In this document: positions 26,077 to 35,143 of the stretch, one piece after another
How the letters are laid out: each line of letters starts with the position of its first letter
Numbering within the stretch: the stretch's first letter is position 1
Assembly (NCBI RefSeq): GCF_047461615.1
Contig: NZ_JANSHI010000003.1
Span: 62,001 to 126,000 of the forward strand
Source of the DNA: Thermostichus sp047461615
GTDB taxonomy: Bacteria > Cyanobacteriota > Cyanobacteriia > Thermostichales > Thermostichaceae
Length of the DNA: 64,000 bases
Direction: 5' to 3'
Notes under the pieces: model-generated
Told to the model about the DNA's origin: nothing
The model's input: only the letters and a program-made list of their open reading frames with translations
Database searches by the model: none
Position numbers and translations under genes: made by a program

Positions 26077-26658
26077 CTAGGGGTTCCTGCCGGCGTTGGA
26101 AGAGTTGGCTGCAGGCGGTTGCGTGGCCGCCGGGCCGCGGTCGAAGATCTCGATGTTCCACTGTCCCCGACCGTTACTCTCAAAGGCGATAAAGCGCCCA
26201 TCGCCGCTGATGGTGGGGTTGCGCACATCCCCTGGCACCCGGCTGCTGATGTTCTCAACCCGGCGGGTTTCGCGGTCGTAGAGAAAGATCTCCGATTTGC
26301 CCAGCGCGTTGGACACATAGACGATGTAGCGCCCATCAGCGCTGATATCGGGCGAACTGGCGGCCACGTCGCTGGAATTGAGCCCAGGCAAGTCTACCAG
26401 CCGCTGTTCCACCAGGTCGTAGAGAAAAATGGCCTGACTGCCGCCGCGGGCTGAGGAAAACACCAGGTAGCGACCATCGCCACTGAAAGCGGGCTCCCCA
26501 TCGGGGAAAATGCTGTTGAGGCCGCTGTTGGTCAAGCTAGAAGGTGGGGTACGAAAACCTGCGGGGCTGCAGCCCAGCAGCCCTAAGCTCAAGCCGGCCA
26601 AGCACAACTTCCCCACCCACCCGACTGGGCTGAACAGAATCCGGCCCTTGGTTAGCAT
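26077..26658 (-). CDS. TolB/WD40-like beta-propeller lipoprotein
   Basis: 194-residue exported lipoprotein: hydrophobic N terminus with lipobox LLGC (Cys 30). The body carries three repeats of the TolB/PD40 blade pattern (FSGDGRYLVFSS, ISADGRYIVYVS, ISGDGRFIAFES), each followed by an LYD or IFD strand. Only about half a propeller, so it may dimerise or be a short variant. ATG 26658 has AAAGG upstream with good spacing. Function unknown; probably periplasmic binding. Confidence 0.8.
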   Translation of the reverse strand: MLTKGRILFSPVGWVGKLCLAGLSLGLLGCSPAGFRTPPSSLTNSGLNSIFPDGEPAFSGDGRYLVFSSARGGSQAIFLYDLVEQRLVDLPGLNSSDVAASSPDISADGRYIVYVSNALGKSEIFLYDRETRRVENISSRVPGDVRNPTISGDGRFIAFESNGRGQWNIEIFDRGPAATQPPAANSSNAGRNP

Positions 26659-26795
26659 GGCATTGCCTTTCCAACCCCTTTCTCCCATCCATCATAGCCA
26701 GTTGACAAACTCGGCTTAGGCTAGGGGCCACTCTTTGCCGTTGCTATTGTTATTGTTGAATCTGCCTCCCCGAGGCTGTTTTCCTGCTACTGGCT

Positions 26796-28199
26796 ATGGC
26801 TTGCCGCAGCACTCTGCAAGAGGATCTCCATTACCAACAAGCCAAGCGCAGCCTGCGCCAGTGGGTGGCCCAACTGGATCTGCGCCCCCAGGAGATTGCC
26901 GGCCTGGAAGGGGAGCTGGAAAACTTGCAAGCCCTGCTGGACAAACTGGAAGCCGAGATCATCCACATTGCTGCCTTCGGCCTGGTGGGGCGGGGCAAGT
27001 CTTCCCTGCTCAATGCTCTCCTGGGGGAGCCGGTTTTTGCCACGGGGCCTACCCACGGGACCACCCGCACCCAGCAAGTAGCTGCCTGGAACATCTGCTG
27101 GGGAACTCGTCCCCCCTGCTCTTTCCTATCCTCGGCCTCGGTGCAGTCGGTTCAGGTCAGCCACTGGCAGGGATCCCGGCTGGAGCTAATCGACACTCCT
27201 GGCCTGGATGAAGTAGACGGCGAGGAGCGGGCGCGACTGGCCCAGGAGGTGGCCCAGCGGGCAGATCTCATCCTCTTCGTGGTCTGCGGAGATCTGACGC
27301 GGGTGGAGTTTGAGGCTCTAGCGACGCTGCGGGAGGCGGGCAAGCCCATGCTGCTGGTGTTCAACAAGATCGACCAGTACCCCGAGGCGGATCGCCAGGC
27401 CATCTACGACAAGATCCGCAACGAACGGGTGCGGCAGCTTCTTTCCCCTGACGAGGTTGTCATGGTGGCCGCCTCGCCGCGCGTGCCGCGCCTGGTGCAG
27501 AAGCCAGATGGCAGCTTTGGCGTGGAGATGGAAAGCGGCCCCCCCCAAGTGGACGCGCTGCGCCTAAAAATCCTAGAAGTCTTGCAGCGGGAAGGGCGCT
27601 CCCTGCTAGCCCTCAACGCCCTCCTCTTTGCCGATCGCCTCAACCAGCAGGTCATCGAGCGCAAGTTGCAAAGCCGCGCCCAGCAAGCCCAAGATCTCAT
27701 CGCCGCCGCCGCCCGCACCAAAGCCCTGGCCGTTGCCCTCAACCCCGTTACTCTGCTTGACACCCTGGGGGGGTTGGCTTTGGATGTGGCCCTCATCTTG
27801 CGCATGGCCCGCCTCTACGGCTGGCCCCTGACCACCGCCGGTGCCATGCAACTGCTGCAGAAGATTGTCCTCAGCATGCTCAGCCTGGGGGCGGGAGAAT
27901 GGGTAGCGCTGTTGGGATTGGGATCCCTGAAAACCTTGCTGGGGGGATCCCTGCCCTTTGCCGGCGGACTTTCGCTAGGAGCCTACGGGTCAGTGGCCCT
28001 GACGCAGGCAGTGATGGCTGGCTTTTCCTGCTACGCCATTGGCGAGGCAGCCCGCCGCTACCTGGCCCAAGGAGCCAGTTGGGGGCCGGAGGGACCCAAA
28101 GCCGCCATAGCCCAGATTTTGGCCGATTTGGACGAAGCCTCAATCACCGCCCGCCTTCGCGAGGAGATCCGCACCAAAATTGGCTTGGCCCCCACCTAA
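26796..28199 (+). CDS. Era-like GTPase with C-terminal DUF697 membrane domain
   Basis: 467 residues. G1 GLVGRGKSS at 62-70, G2 Thr in HGTTRT, G3 DTPG, G4 NKID, G5-like VAASP. After the G domain come helices and several hydrophobic segments (ALNPVTLLDTLGGLALDVAL, then two Gly/Leu-rich ones) typical of DUF697, implying membrane attachment. Homologues are widespread in cyanobacteria and related to chloroplast GTPases; exact role unknown. The G1 motif has Arg before the invariant Gly-Lys, as in the family. Confidence 0.88.
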   Translation: MACRSTLQEDLHYQQAKRSLRQWVAQLDLRPQEIAGLEGELENLQALLDKLEAEIIHIAAFGLVGRGKSSLLNALLGEPVFATGPTHGTTRTQQVAAWNICWGTRPPCSFLSSASVQSVQVSHWQGSRLELIDTPGLDEVDGEERARLAQEVAQRADLILFVVCGDLTRVEFEALATLREAGKPMLLVFNKIDQYPEADRQAIYDKIRNERVRQLLSPDEVVMVAASPRVPRLVQKPDGSFGVEMESGPPQVDALRLKILEVLQREGRSLLALNALLFADRLNQQVIERKLQSRAQQAQDLIAAAARTKALAVALNPVTLLDTLGGLALDVALILRMARLYGWPLTTAGAMQLLQKIVLSMLSLGAGEWVALLGLGSLKTLLGGSLPFAGGLSLGAYGSVALTQAVMAGFSCYAIGEAARRYLAQGASWGPEGPKAAIAQILADLDEASITARLREEIRTKIGLAPT

Positions 28200-28287
28200 A
28201 CCTCCGCCCTTGACAAGAAGCGCTGAACGACTGGGCAAGGGAGAGGTGTTGGTAGGATAGGGAGTGCTCTCTCTGCCGCCCTTTGCC

Positions 28288-29229
28288 ATGGCAGCTCACA
28301 CCTTTCAAGATCTAATCCTTCGCTTGCAGCAGTTTTGGGGAGAGCAGGGTTGCCTGATCCTGCAGCCCTACGACTTGGAAAAGGGGGCCGGCACCATGAG
28401 CCCCCACACCTTCCTACGCGCCCTAGGGCCGGATCCCTGGCGGGTGGCCTACGTGGAGCCCTGTCGCCGCCCCACTGACGGGCGCTATGGCCAAAACCCT
28501 AACCGCTTGCAGCACTACTTTCAGTACCAAGTCCTCCTCAAGCCCTCCCCCGACGACATCCAAGAGGTGTACCTGGAGAGCCTGCGGGCCTTGGGCATCG
28601 ACCCGGCAGAGCACGACATTCGCTTTGTGGAAGACGACTGGGAATCCCCCACCCTGGGCGCCTGGGGCGTGGGCTGGGAAGTGTGGCTAGATGGCATGGA
28701 AATAACCCAGTTCACCTACTTCCAACAAGTGGGCAGCCAGGATTGCCACCCCGTTTCTGTGGAGATTACCTACGGTCTGGAGCGCCTAGCCATGTACCTG
28801 CAGGGGGTGGACTCCGTTTTTGACCTCTGCTGGAGTGAGCACCCTTCTCTGGGACGGATTACCTATGGGCAAATCTACTTCCAAAATGAGGTGGAGCAAT
28901 CCTACTACAACTTTGAGTATTCGAATCCCGAGATGCTGTTGGAGCTGTTTCGGCTCTACGAAGCCGAGGCCAAGCGGCTAATCGAAACCACGCGGCAGAA
29001 GCTCCAAGAACAGGTCTTGAGCGATCGGCTACCGGTGTCGCTGCTTCTGCCTGCCTACGACTACGTGCTCAAGTGCTCCCACACCTTCAACCTGCTCGAT
29101 GCCCGCGGCGTCATTGCCGTGGCTGAGCGCACTCTCTACATCGGGCGCATCCGCAACCTGGCTCGCCAACTGGCAGAGCTCTACCTCAGCCAGACAGGCC
29201 GCTCCCCCTCCAGCCATACTCTGCCCTAG
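28288..29229 (+). CDS. glyQ: Glycine--tRNA ligase alpha subunit
   Basis: Catalytic alpha subunit of the bacterial alpha2beta2 glycyl-tRNA synthetase; 313 residues. Seen: FQDLILRLQQFW, GCLILQPYD, class II motif 2 region RVAYVEPCRRPTDGRYG, YFQYQV, GWEVWLDGMEITQFTYFQQ and motif 3-like ITYGLERLAMYLQ. Starts MAAHTFQD; an in-frame GTG at 28264 is less likely. The beta subunit gene glyS is not nearby, as is usual in cyanobacteria. Confidence 0.97.
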   Translation: MAAHTFQDLILRLQQFWGEQGCLILQPYDLEKGAGTMSPHTFLRALGPDPWRVAYVEPCRRPTDGRYGQNPNRLQHYFQYQVLLKPSPDDIQEVYLESLRALGIDPAEHDIRFVEDDWESPTLGAWGVGWEVWLDGMEITQFTYFQQVGSQDCHPVSVEITYGLERLAMYLQGVDSVFDLCWSEHPSLGRITYGQIYFQNEVEQSYYNFEYSNPEMLLELFRLYEAEAKRLIETTRQKLQEQVLSDRLPVSLLLPAYDYVLKCSHTFNLLDARGVIAVAERTLYIGRIRNLARQLAELYLSQTGRSPSSHTLP

Positions 29230-29375
29230 CTGGAACCTAACTCTTTGCCGGGCTAGGGATCGAAGCCAGGGAGCCCTCTTTTGGCTATGATAGGAGATTG
29301 ACACTAGCCAGCTCTGTTCTGGTGCAACCCTTTTTGCGTTAAGCTAATCAACGCTCTTAACCAGTCCACCTGACT

Positions 29376-29389
29376 ATTTTCCGGAAAAT
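29376..29389. promoter_or_regulatory. 14-bp perfect palindrome over the ribosome binding site of the LabA-like gene
   Basis: ATTTTCCGGAAAAT is a perfect inverted repeat ending 2 bp before the ATG at 29392. The right arm contains GGAAAA, the only candidate ribosome binding site. It could be an operator, or a hairpin in the mRNA that hides the site. No second copy was noticed in the window. Confidence 0.5.
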
Positions 29390-29391
29390 TT

Positions 29392-29916
29392 ATGTTTCGA
29401 TACCCCGTCACACGGGTTTCCATCTTTATCGATGGAAACAATATGTTTTATGCTCAACAAAAAATCGGCTGGTTCTTTGATCCCCGCCGGGTCTTGGATT
29501 ACTTTGTCAGGTCCCAACCCAACGTCGAGCTAGTCAATGCATTTTGGTACACCGGCATCAAGGATCCCAACGACCAAAGGGCCTTCCGAGACGCCCTGAT
29601 CAACTTGGGCTATACGGTTCGCACCAAGCTTCTCAAGGAGTATCGGGACGAAGATTCGGGCCGTTACTCCCAGAGGGCCAACCTAGATATCGAAATTGTT
29701 ATCGATATGTTCAACACGGTCGGTCAATACGACCGGCTCATCCTGTTTAGCGGCGACGGTGATTTCGAGCGGGCCATTGAGTTGTTGCGCTCCAAAAACA
29801 CTACGATTACAGTTGTCTCCACCGAAGGGATGATTGCCCGCGAGCTGCGCAACGCCACCGACCGCTACATCGACCTCAACGACATTCGCCCCTACATTGA
29901 AAAGTTGGACAAGTAG
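29392..29916 (+). CDS. LabA-like NYN domain protein (DUF88)
   Basis: 174-residue NYN/PIN-like fold protein. Acidic residues of the putative nuclease centre are present: FIDGNN near residue 14, the Asp in LDIEIVIDM, and SGDGDFE. This is the family of Synechococcus LabA, which dampens KaiC-dependent circadian output; related NYN proteins are RNases. The sequence is more AT-rich at its 5' end than its neighbours. A perfect palindrome covers its ribosome binding site. Whether it is LabA itself or a paralogue cannot be decided. Confidence 0.85.
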   Translation: MFRYPVTRVSIFIDGNNMFYAQQKIGWFFDPRRVLDYFVRSQPNVELVNAFWYTGIKDPNDQRAFRDALINLGYTVRTKLLKEYRDEDSGRYSQRANLDIEIVIDMFNTVGQYDRLILFSGDGDFERAIELLRSKNTTITVVSTEGMIARELRNATDRYIDLNDIRPYIEKLDK

Positions 29917-29955
29917 TCTTTGAGAATGGGGGCAGACAGGGCAAGGAGCTAGAGG

Positions 29956-30186
29956 TCAGCGAGCATTGCCCCGCCGGCCCAGCTCGCAGAGGCCACCGCC
30001 AACACAGGCGATAAGACCCCAGGAGACGGCCCAGCTTTTGCCCAAAGAGATCTCGGTTAAAGCCACCACCACCGCTGCTGCCAGCAAGAAAGGGACGACG
30101 CTGAGCAAAGAGGCCAGAGCTCCGCTGGGATCCCAGGGCAATTGCTTTTCCCAGTGCTCCTGCAGCTTTTGATGCAGTGGCGACAA
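29956..30186 (-). CDS. Small hydrophobic protein, possibly 5'-truncated by a mobile element
   Basis: 76 residues with two hydrophobic stretches (LASLLSVVPFLLAAAVVVAL and a following VSWGLIACVGGG) predicting a small membrane protein. Not recognised. The reading frame begins with a TTG at 30186, one base from the right end of element remnant B (30188), and there is no native ribosome binding site, so the original start was probably lost to the insertion. Its C terminus is convergent with the LabA-like gene. Confidence 0.4.
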   Translation of the reverse strand: MSPLHQKLQEHWEKQLPWDPSGALASLLSVVPFLLAAAVVVALTEISLGKSWAVSWGLIACVGGGLCELGRRGNAR

Positions 30187-30187
30187 T

Positions 30188-30556
30188 CCGCTCTGAAAGA
30201 CTTATACAACGCTGGACAAAAGCGGACTTTTGCTCCAGGTTGACGCTTTCTTCCTGCTTCCACGACCCGTAGCTAGTGGCAGAGTTTACCCCTACCACCC
30301 CGCCAGAGGAATCTCCACAGGCGTAACTTCCCCGCGAGCTGCAGGTAGTTGCTCCTTGCTATACCGGGCACACAGGCTAAAGACGGAGCCAACTTTAGCC
30401 TAGGCAAAACGCCTACTCAAGATGTACTGGCTAGCCTACTAGCTCAGCCCATCTACGTCAAGGCAGAAGGTTGGTTATGCAACAAAGTGGCCAATTGTAC
30501 GGACTCCGTCCCGCTTACGCGAACGGTGAATCAAGGACTAGAGCAGAGCCCTATGC
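30188..30556 (-). mobile_element. Remnant B of an IS200/IS605-like (tnpB) element
   Basis: Second copy of the family described at 23613-23907, in opposite orientation. Right end CCGCTCTGAAAG at 30188; hairpin CAAAAG-CGGA-CTTTTG at 30217-30232, again 29 nt from the boundary. TnpB-like C-terminal frames (ACGEVTPVEIPLAG; ATSYGSWKQEE) are visible but broken by stops and shifts. The left boundary is approximate; similarity to copy C fades near 30556. Confidence 0.55.
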
Positions 30557-30661
30557 TCCATAGAGCCGTGGCTGCCCACAGCGAAGGGCGGATCGTCTCC
30601 AGTCCCCAAAGTTCAACCCCAATGGCATCCATCGGCCAGCTTCCAACCCTGCCTTTCTAAG

Positions 30662-32524
30662 CTAGCGGGACTGGGCCCAGTCGGTGGCAGTGATGGTGGT
30701 GCCAGGAAATTGAATGGGGTTGCCCAGGCTCTGGATCTGGGCCTGGAGGGCGGGCAACAGCTGCAGGTTCGAGAGCGGTTCCCGCAGGATCTCCGCCGGG
30801 ACTAGATCCCGTGCCAGGGCAAAGTGAGCTGTGTGGCCGGCTGCCGTGCCGATGGCCCATTCCACGGGGTGCACTCGATAGGAGGCGCTGGCGATGCGGC
30901 TGGTGGCGATGTTTTTGCTGCCGGCCAAGAGGTTGTCGATGCGCTGTGGGATCAGGGCGCGCAGCGGGATCTGGTAGGGGTAGCTGGGGGCCTGGGCGTC
31001 TTGGTTGTGGCTGGGGGGCAGCGAAAAATCCGGCAGTAGACACTCGTGAAAGTCGATGGGGTACTGGCCCACCCCCACCGAGTCGTAGAAGATGAAGGGG
31101 CGACCGCGATTCAACGCCGATTCCCGCGTGGTGATATCCGACTCGTAGACGGTGAACCCCCCTGGGTAGGAAAAACTCGGCCGCCCGATGATGCGCCGCG
31201 ACTCGCGAATATAGGGGTACTTGGAAAGACCACTGGCAGTTCCCATGGGGCTGTTGGGCCCTTTGAGGTAGCGATAGCGCAAGTAAAAGTCTTTTTGAAA
31301 GTTGGGATCCGCCTGCTGCAACAGAAAGTCCGTCCTCCCCGCCACCAGCCAGTAGAAGAAGCCCTTGGCATGCTGCTCGGCCCGACGCAGGGCTTCCACC
31401 CGCAAGCCCCCCATCCAGCCACCCGGCTGCAGTTGGCCCGAGGCCTGCAGTTGCTCGTGGGTGAGGATGAGGTTCATCTCTGGCCCGGTGATGCGCCAGT
31501 CGTTGCCCCAGGTCCAGTTCTGCATGGATTGATCCCCCACGCGGATGGCCTCTTCCCCAAAGCCAAACACCTGTCCGCGAATGCGGCGATAGGTAAAGAC
31601 CCTCCCGAAGTTAAAGCGCGGGTGTTCAAAGCTGTAGTAGGGGCCGTGCAGGGGATCGTCGTAGAACTCTGGCTTGATGGGCACCTGCGGCACAGCGGAG
31701 CGCTCTATGACAAAGGTGTAGGTAAACCCCTGGGTGCAATAGGGATCCCTGTAGGGCTTGGAGCTGGGCTCCCAGCGGCTTTCCCCATCCGTGCCGAGAC
31801 GGTAGGGCACTCGCGCCAGGGGCAGCAGCTCGCCGGTTTCGGTAGCATCAATCACTATCCAAGGCAGGGTTTTTCCCTGCCGCTCGGGAGGCGGCTCAAA
31901 GTGCAGGATCTCCTTATCCCAGTCCTTCGTGGGCTCCCAGCGGTAGAAGTCCAAAAAATAGCTAGAGAGATCCCCCCGCTGCTCCGGCGCGACGCCAGCG
32001 TGCTTGGGGAGGTTGCGGATAGCCACTACCCTGCGGATCTGGTAGCCCTCAATCTCCAAGTCCTTCACCACTGTCTCCGTAAACAGCCGCAACTGCCCCG
32101 ACTGCAGATAGGGATCCAACATCTCCCGGAGTACCTGATGTCCCACCTGGGGAGAAAAACAGAGCACGCTTGCCCAGCACTTGCCGGGGTTGGGATCCCC
32201 GCCATACTTTTCCCGCACCCGGCGGCGAAACTCTCTGTAGCCTCGCGGGAAGATCTCGTTTTCCCGCTGTAGGGGCCGCTCGTCCAAAGCCGAGACCCCT
32301 TGGGCGCTCACCTGGCCGCCAATCCAGTCGGTAATTTCGGTCATGCACACCTGTCGCCCCAGTTGCAGGGCCTCGTAGGCCGCTGCCACGCCTCCCAGCC
32401 CGCCCCCAGCGATGAAAATCTCACAGGGGATGCGGGTTGCCGACACGGGCTGAGCTAGGGCCGCCCCGGCGCCCAAGATCCCAGCCCCCAGGATGCCGCA
32501 GCTCCATCCCTTGAGGGTGAACAT
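30662..32524 (-). CDS. Exported FAD-dependent oxidoreductase
   Basis: About 620 residues. Signal-like N terminus (ILGAGILGAGAALA) predicts export or membrane anchoring. The dinucleotide fold follows at once: IAGGGLGG at 38-45, then LGRQVCMTEITDWIGGQ; later VIDATETGEL and a C-terminal ATSRIASASYRVHPVEWAIGTAAGH that would complete FAD binding. Belongs to the FAD_oxidored-type group with unknown substrate. ATG 32524 is chosen because the signal peptide begins there; the frame is open to 32608 but overlaps metG. Divergent from metG, 55 bp apart. Confidence 0.85.
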   Translation of the reverse strand: MFTLKGWSCGILGAGILGAGAALAQPVSATRIPCEIFIAGGGLGGVAAAYEALQLGRQVCMTEITDWIGGQVSAQGVSALDERPLQRENEIFPRGYREFRRRVREKYGGDPNPGKCWASVLCFSPQVGHQVLREMLDPYLQSGQLRLFTETVVKDLEIEGYQIRRVVAIRNLPKHAGVAPEQRGDLSSYFLDFYRWEPTKDWDKEILHFEPPPERQGKTLPWIVIDATETGELLPLARVPYRLGTDGESRWEPSSKPYRDPYCTQGFTYTFVIERSAVPQVPIKPEFYDDPLHGPYYSFEHPRFNFGRVFTYRRIRGQVFGFGEEAIRVGDQSMQNWTWGNDWRITGPEMNLILTHEQLQASGQLQPGGWMGGLRVEALRRAEQHAKGFFYWLVAGRTDFLLQQADPNFQKDFYLRYRYLKGPNSPMGTASGLSKYPYIRESRRIIGRPSFSYPGGFTVYESDITTRESALNRGRPFIFYDSVGVGQYPIDFHECLLPDFSLPPSHNQDAQAPSYPYQIPLRALIPQRIDNLLAGSKNIATSRIASASYRVHPVEWAIGTAAGHTAHFALARDLVPAEILREPLSNLQLLPALQAQIQSLGNPIQFPGTTITATDWAQSR

Positions 32525-32579
32525 AGCCTGTCGGACTTTCCGGCAACTTTTATCATGGGGGAAAGCGCTGCGAGGGCTC

Positions 32580-34136
32580 ATGCCGGGTTCCACTTTCGTC
32601 ATCACCACGCCGATCTACTACGTCAACGCTGCCCCCCACATCGGCAGTGCCTACACCACCATGGCGGCGGATGCCATCGCCCGTTACCACCGCCTGCAGG
32701 GTAGGGAGGTGCTGATGGTAACGGGAACCGATGAGCACGGCCAGAAGATCCAGCGCGCCGCTGAAGAGCGCGGCCTTCCCCCGCAGCAGCACTGTGACGA
32801 GATCGCGGCCCAGTTTGCCCAGCTTTGGCAGTTGCTGGATATCCGCTATGACCGCTTCATCCGCACCACTGACCCTCGCCACAAAGCCATTGTGCGGGAG
32901 TTTTTCCAGCGGGTTTGGGATCGGGGAGATATCTTTGTTGGGCGGCAGCAGGGGTGGTATTGTGTTGCCTGCGAAGAGTTTAAGGACGAGTCAGAGCTCT
33001 TGGAAGGCGGGTTTTGCCCGATCCATCCCAACAAAAAAGTAGAGTGGAAAGACGAAGAAAACTACTTTTTTCGCCTCTCTCGCTACCAGGAAAAACTAGA
33101 AGCTCTCTACGCGGAGCATCCAGAGTTCATTCAACCAGAAAGCCGCCGCAACGAGGTCATTAACTTTGTCAAGCAGGGCCTGCGGGACTTCTCCATCTCT
33201 CGCCCTAGCGTCTCCTGGGGGATCCCCTTCCCGGCGGATCCCAGCCAAACCCTTTACGTCTGGTTTGACGCCCTCATCAACTACATCAGCGCCGCTCTAG
33301 ATCCCGAGGACGAGCCGACGCTGGAGAATGCTCTGCGCCGCTACTGGCCTGCCGACGTGCACCTGGTGGGCAAAGATATCGTCCGCTTCCACGCCATCTA
33401 CTGGCCGGCCATGCTCATGTCGGCGGGGTTGCCTTTGCCTAGGCAAATCTTTGGCCACGGCTTTCTCACCAAAGATGGCCTCAAGATGGGCAAAAGCCTG
33501 GGGAACACGCTGGATCCCTTTGAGCTGGTGCAGCGATACGGCGCCGATGCCGTGCGCTACTATTTCTTGACCGAAATTGAGCTGGGCAAAGATGGAGACT
33601 TTAGCGAGGGCCGCTTCGTCGAGGTACTCAATGCCGACCTAGCCAACGACCTGGGGAACCTGCTCAACCGCACCCTCGCCATGCTCAAAAAATACCAACC
33701 TGACTACCGCATTCCCGCCGTCGAGATCCCTCCGGATCATCCCCTCAAAACCTTGGCTGAGCGCCTAGCCCCGACAGTGGCTGACGCCTACGAGCGGCTG
33801 GATCTCAGCTCGGCTGCCCGCAAGGCCCTCAGCCTGGCCCAGGCCAGCAACAAATACCTAGATGAGCAAGCTCCCTGGACGTTGCATAAACAGGGGCAAA
33901 GCCAACGGGTAGCGGAGATTCTCTATGCCGTTCTAGAAAGCGTGCGCTGGGTGGCGGTGGCCCTTTCGCCCATCATTCCCAACCTCAGCCTCAAGATCCT
34001 GCAGCAACTGGGGTTCCCCCTCACCGACATTACCCAACTGCGCTGGGATCCCGATGCTCGCTGGGGCCAGCTTCCCCCTGGTCAAGAGCCTCAGCCCCCT
34101 GTGCCTGTCTTTCAGAAAATCCTCAGGAACGCCTAG
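32580..34136 (+). CDS. metG: Methionine--tRNA ligase
   Basis: Class I synthetase, 518 residues, the short form without the C-terminal tRNA-binding domain. Seen: ITTPIYYVNAAPHIGSAYT (HIGH motif), VTGTDEHGQK, one zinc knuckle CVACEEF with CPIH, and the KMSKS loop as LKMGKSLGN. ATG 32580 has GAGGG upstream and matches family starts. Its stop shares 4 bp (CTAG) with the convergent DUF948 gene. Confidence 0.97.
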   Translation: MPGSTFVITTPIYYVNAAPHIGSAYTTMAADAIARYHRLQGREVLMVTGTDEHGQKIQRAAEERGLPPQQHCDEIAAQFAQLWQLLDIRYDRFIRTTDPRHKAIVREFFQRVWDRGDIFVGRQQGWYCVACEEFKDESELLEGGFCPIHPNKKVEWKDEENYFFRLSRYQEKLEALYAEHPEFIQPESRRNEVINFVKQGLRDFSISRPSVSWGIPFPADPSQTLYVWFDALINYISAALDPEDEPTLENALRRYWPADVHLVGKDIVRFHAIYWPAMLMSAGLPLPRQIFGHGFLTKDGLKMGKSLGNTLDPFELVQRYGADAVRYYFLTEIELGKDGDFSEGRFVEVLNADLANDLGNLLNRTLAMLKKYQPDYRIPAVEIPPDHPLKTLAERLAPTVADAYERLDLSSAARKALSLAQASNKYLDEQAPWTLHKQGQSQRVAEILYAVLESVRWVAVALSPIIPNLSLKILQQLGFPLTDITQLRWDPDARWGQLPPGQEPQPPVPVFQKILRNA

Positions 34137-34648
34137 GACTTGGCAGCATTTGCTTGGGAAGGTTGGGCAGCCGCTTGTCCTCCCTTTGGTCTTAGCCGCT
34201 CGGCCAAAGGAGGGGCATCCCTTCGGGAGAGAGGAGGAGCTGCACCCGAGCGCAAGCGAGGGTTGCTCACCTCAGCAGGAGGAGCTCCATGGGCAAGAGT
34301 CTGCCAGGCCGCTCGTACTCCCGCCCAAAAGCTGCGAACATTGACTTGGGCATCCCGGGCTTGGGTACGGGCTCCTTCCAGGGAGCGGCTGACCTGCTTC
34401 ACCACCTGACCCGCCCCTTTCACCCCCTCGTCAAGGCTGTCGGCAATCTCGCTCACTTCCAGGCTCGTCAGGCGCAGAGCCTCTAGAGTGGGCGGCAGCT
34501 CCCGCAGCAGCGTATCGAAGAAGCGCTCCACACTCTGGGCGGCTCGACCCAGTTGAATGACGGCAGGCAGCAGGGTCAGGATCACCGCCAAAATGGCCAC
34601 TGCCACCAGGCCTACCGAGAGGCCAAGCCAAAAGACCGGATCGCTCAT
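34133..34648 (-). CDS. DUF948-like membrane protein
   Basis: 171 residues: one N-terminal membrane helix (FWLGLSVGLVAVAILAVIL), a helical region with methyl-accepting-like heptads (about 40-110), then a Pro/Ala-rich basic tail. Resembles DUF948 proteins, which often pair with YtxH proteins; here it overlaps the YtxH gene by 4 bp (ATGA). Probably envelope stress related; role unknown. Confidence 0.7.
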   Translation of the reverse strand: MSDPVFWLGLSVGLVAVAILAVILTLLPAVIQLGRAAQSVERFFDTLLRELPPTLEALRLTSLEVSEIADSLDEGVKGAGQVVKQVSRSLEGARTQARDAQVNVRSFWAGVRAAWQTLAHGAPPAEVSNPRLRSGAAPPLSRRDAPPLAERLRPKGGQAAAQPSQANAAKS

Positions 34649-35016
34649 CCCGCCGTCTCCTCTCCATCGCCGGCTTCCAAATCAGCTTCTTCCCCCCCAA
34701 GGGAACGCGAGTTTTGGGCTTGGAGCAGCTCCTTTCGCTTCTGCAACATGGCCTCCTTCCCCACCACCACTGCCTGCTGTAGCCGCAGCAGGGCCTCATC
34801 CAAACTGCGTTGAGCAGCGTCGAACAGTTTCTCTGACTGATACTGCAAGCTGCTGGCTACATCCTCTGCCACTTCTGGCAGCGCCTCTGCCGATTTTTTC
34901 AACAGTCGCCGCGTCTCCCGTCCGCTGCGGGGGGCTAGAAGCAGGCCAATGAGCGTGCCCACCGCCGTTCCCAACAGCAGCCCACCAATAAACGCGCCAG
35001 TCCGGTTTTCCGCCAT
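34645..35016 (-). CDS. YtxH domain protein
   Basis: 123 residues. The YtxH motif is clear: GAFIGGLLLGTAVGTLIGLLLAPRSGRETR, a Gly-rich membrane hairpin followed by the basic APRSG turn. A coiled-coil helix follows and an acidic tail. Family members are general stress proteins of unknown mechanism. First gene of a two-gene leftward operon with the DUF948-like gene. Confidence 0.88.
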   Translation of the reverse strand: MAENRTGAFIGGLLLGTAVGTLIGLLLAPRSGRETRRLLKKSAEALPEVAEDVASSLQYQSEKLFDAAQRSLDEALLRLQQAVVVGKEAMLQKRKELLQAQNSRSLGGEEADLEAGDGEETAG

Positions 35017-35143
35017 GCCTTGCCAGAGTTGGTGGATACAAGTGGCCCCCCAACCAGACTATCAAAAAAAATCTGCTACCCTGCTCTGCCCGAAAAGGCC
35101 AAGTCGCGGCTGGGCTGCTGGGGGCTAGAGTAGAAATGGCGCT

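Noticed and set aside
31046..32272. 408-residue plus-strand frame
   Set aside because: Antisense of the FAD oxidoreductase, which has clear motifs; long antisense frames are expected at this GC content.
33400..33520. KMGKS in place of KMSKS in metG
   Set aside because: To my knowledge a common variant in cyanobacterial MetG, so not unusual.
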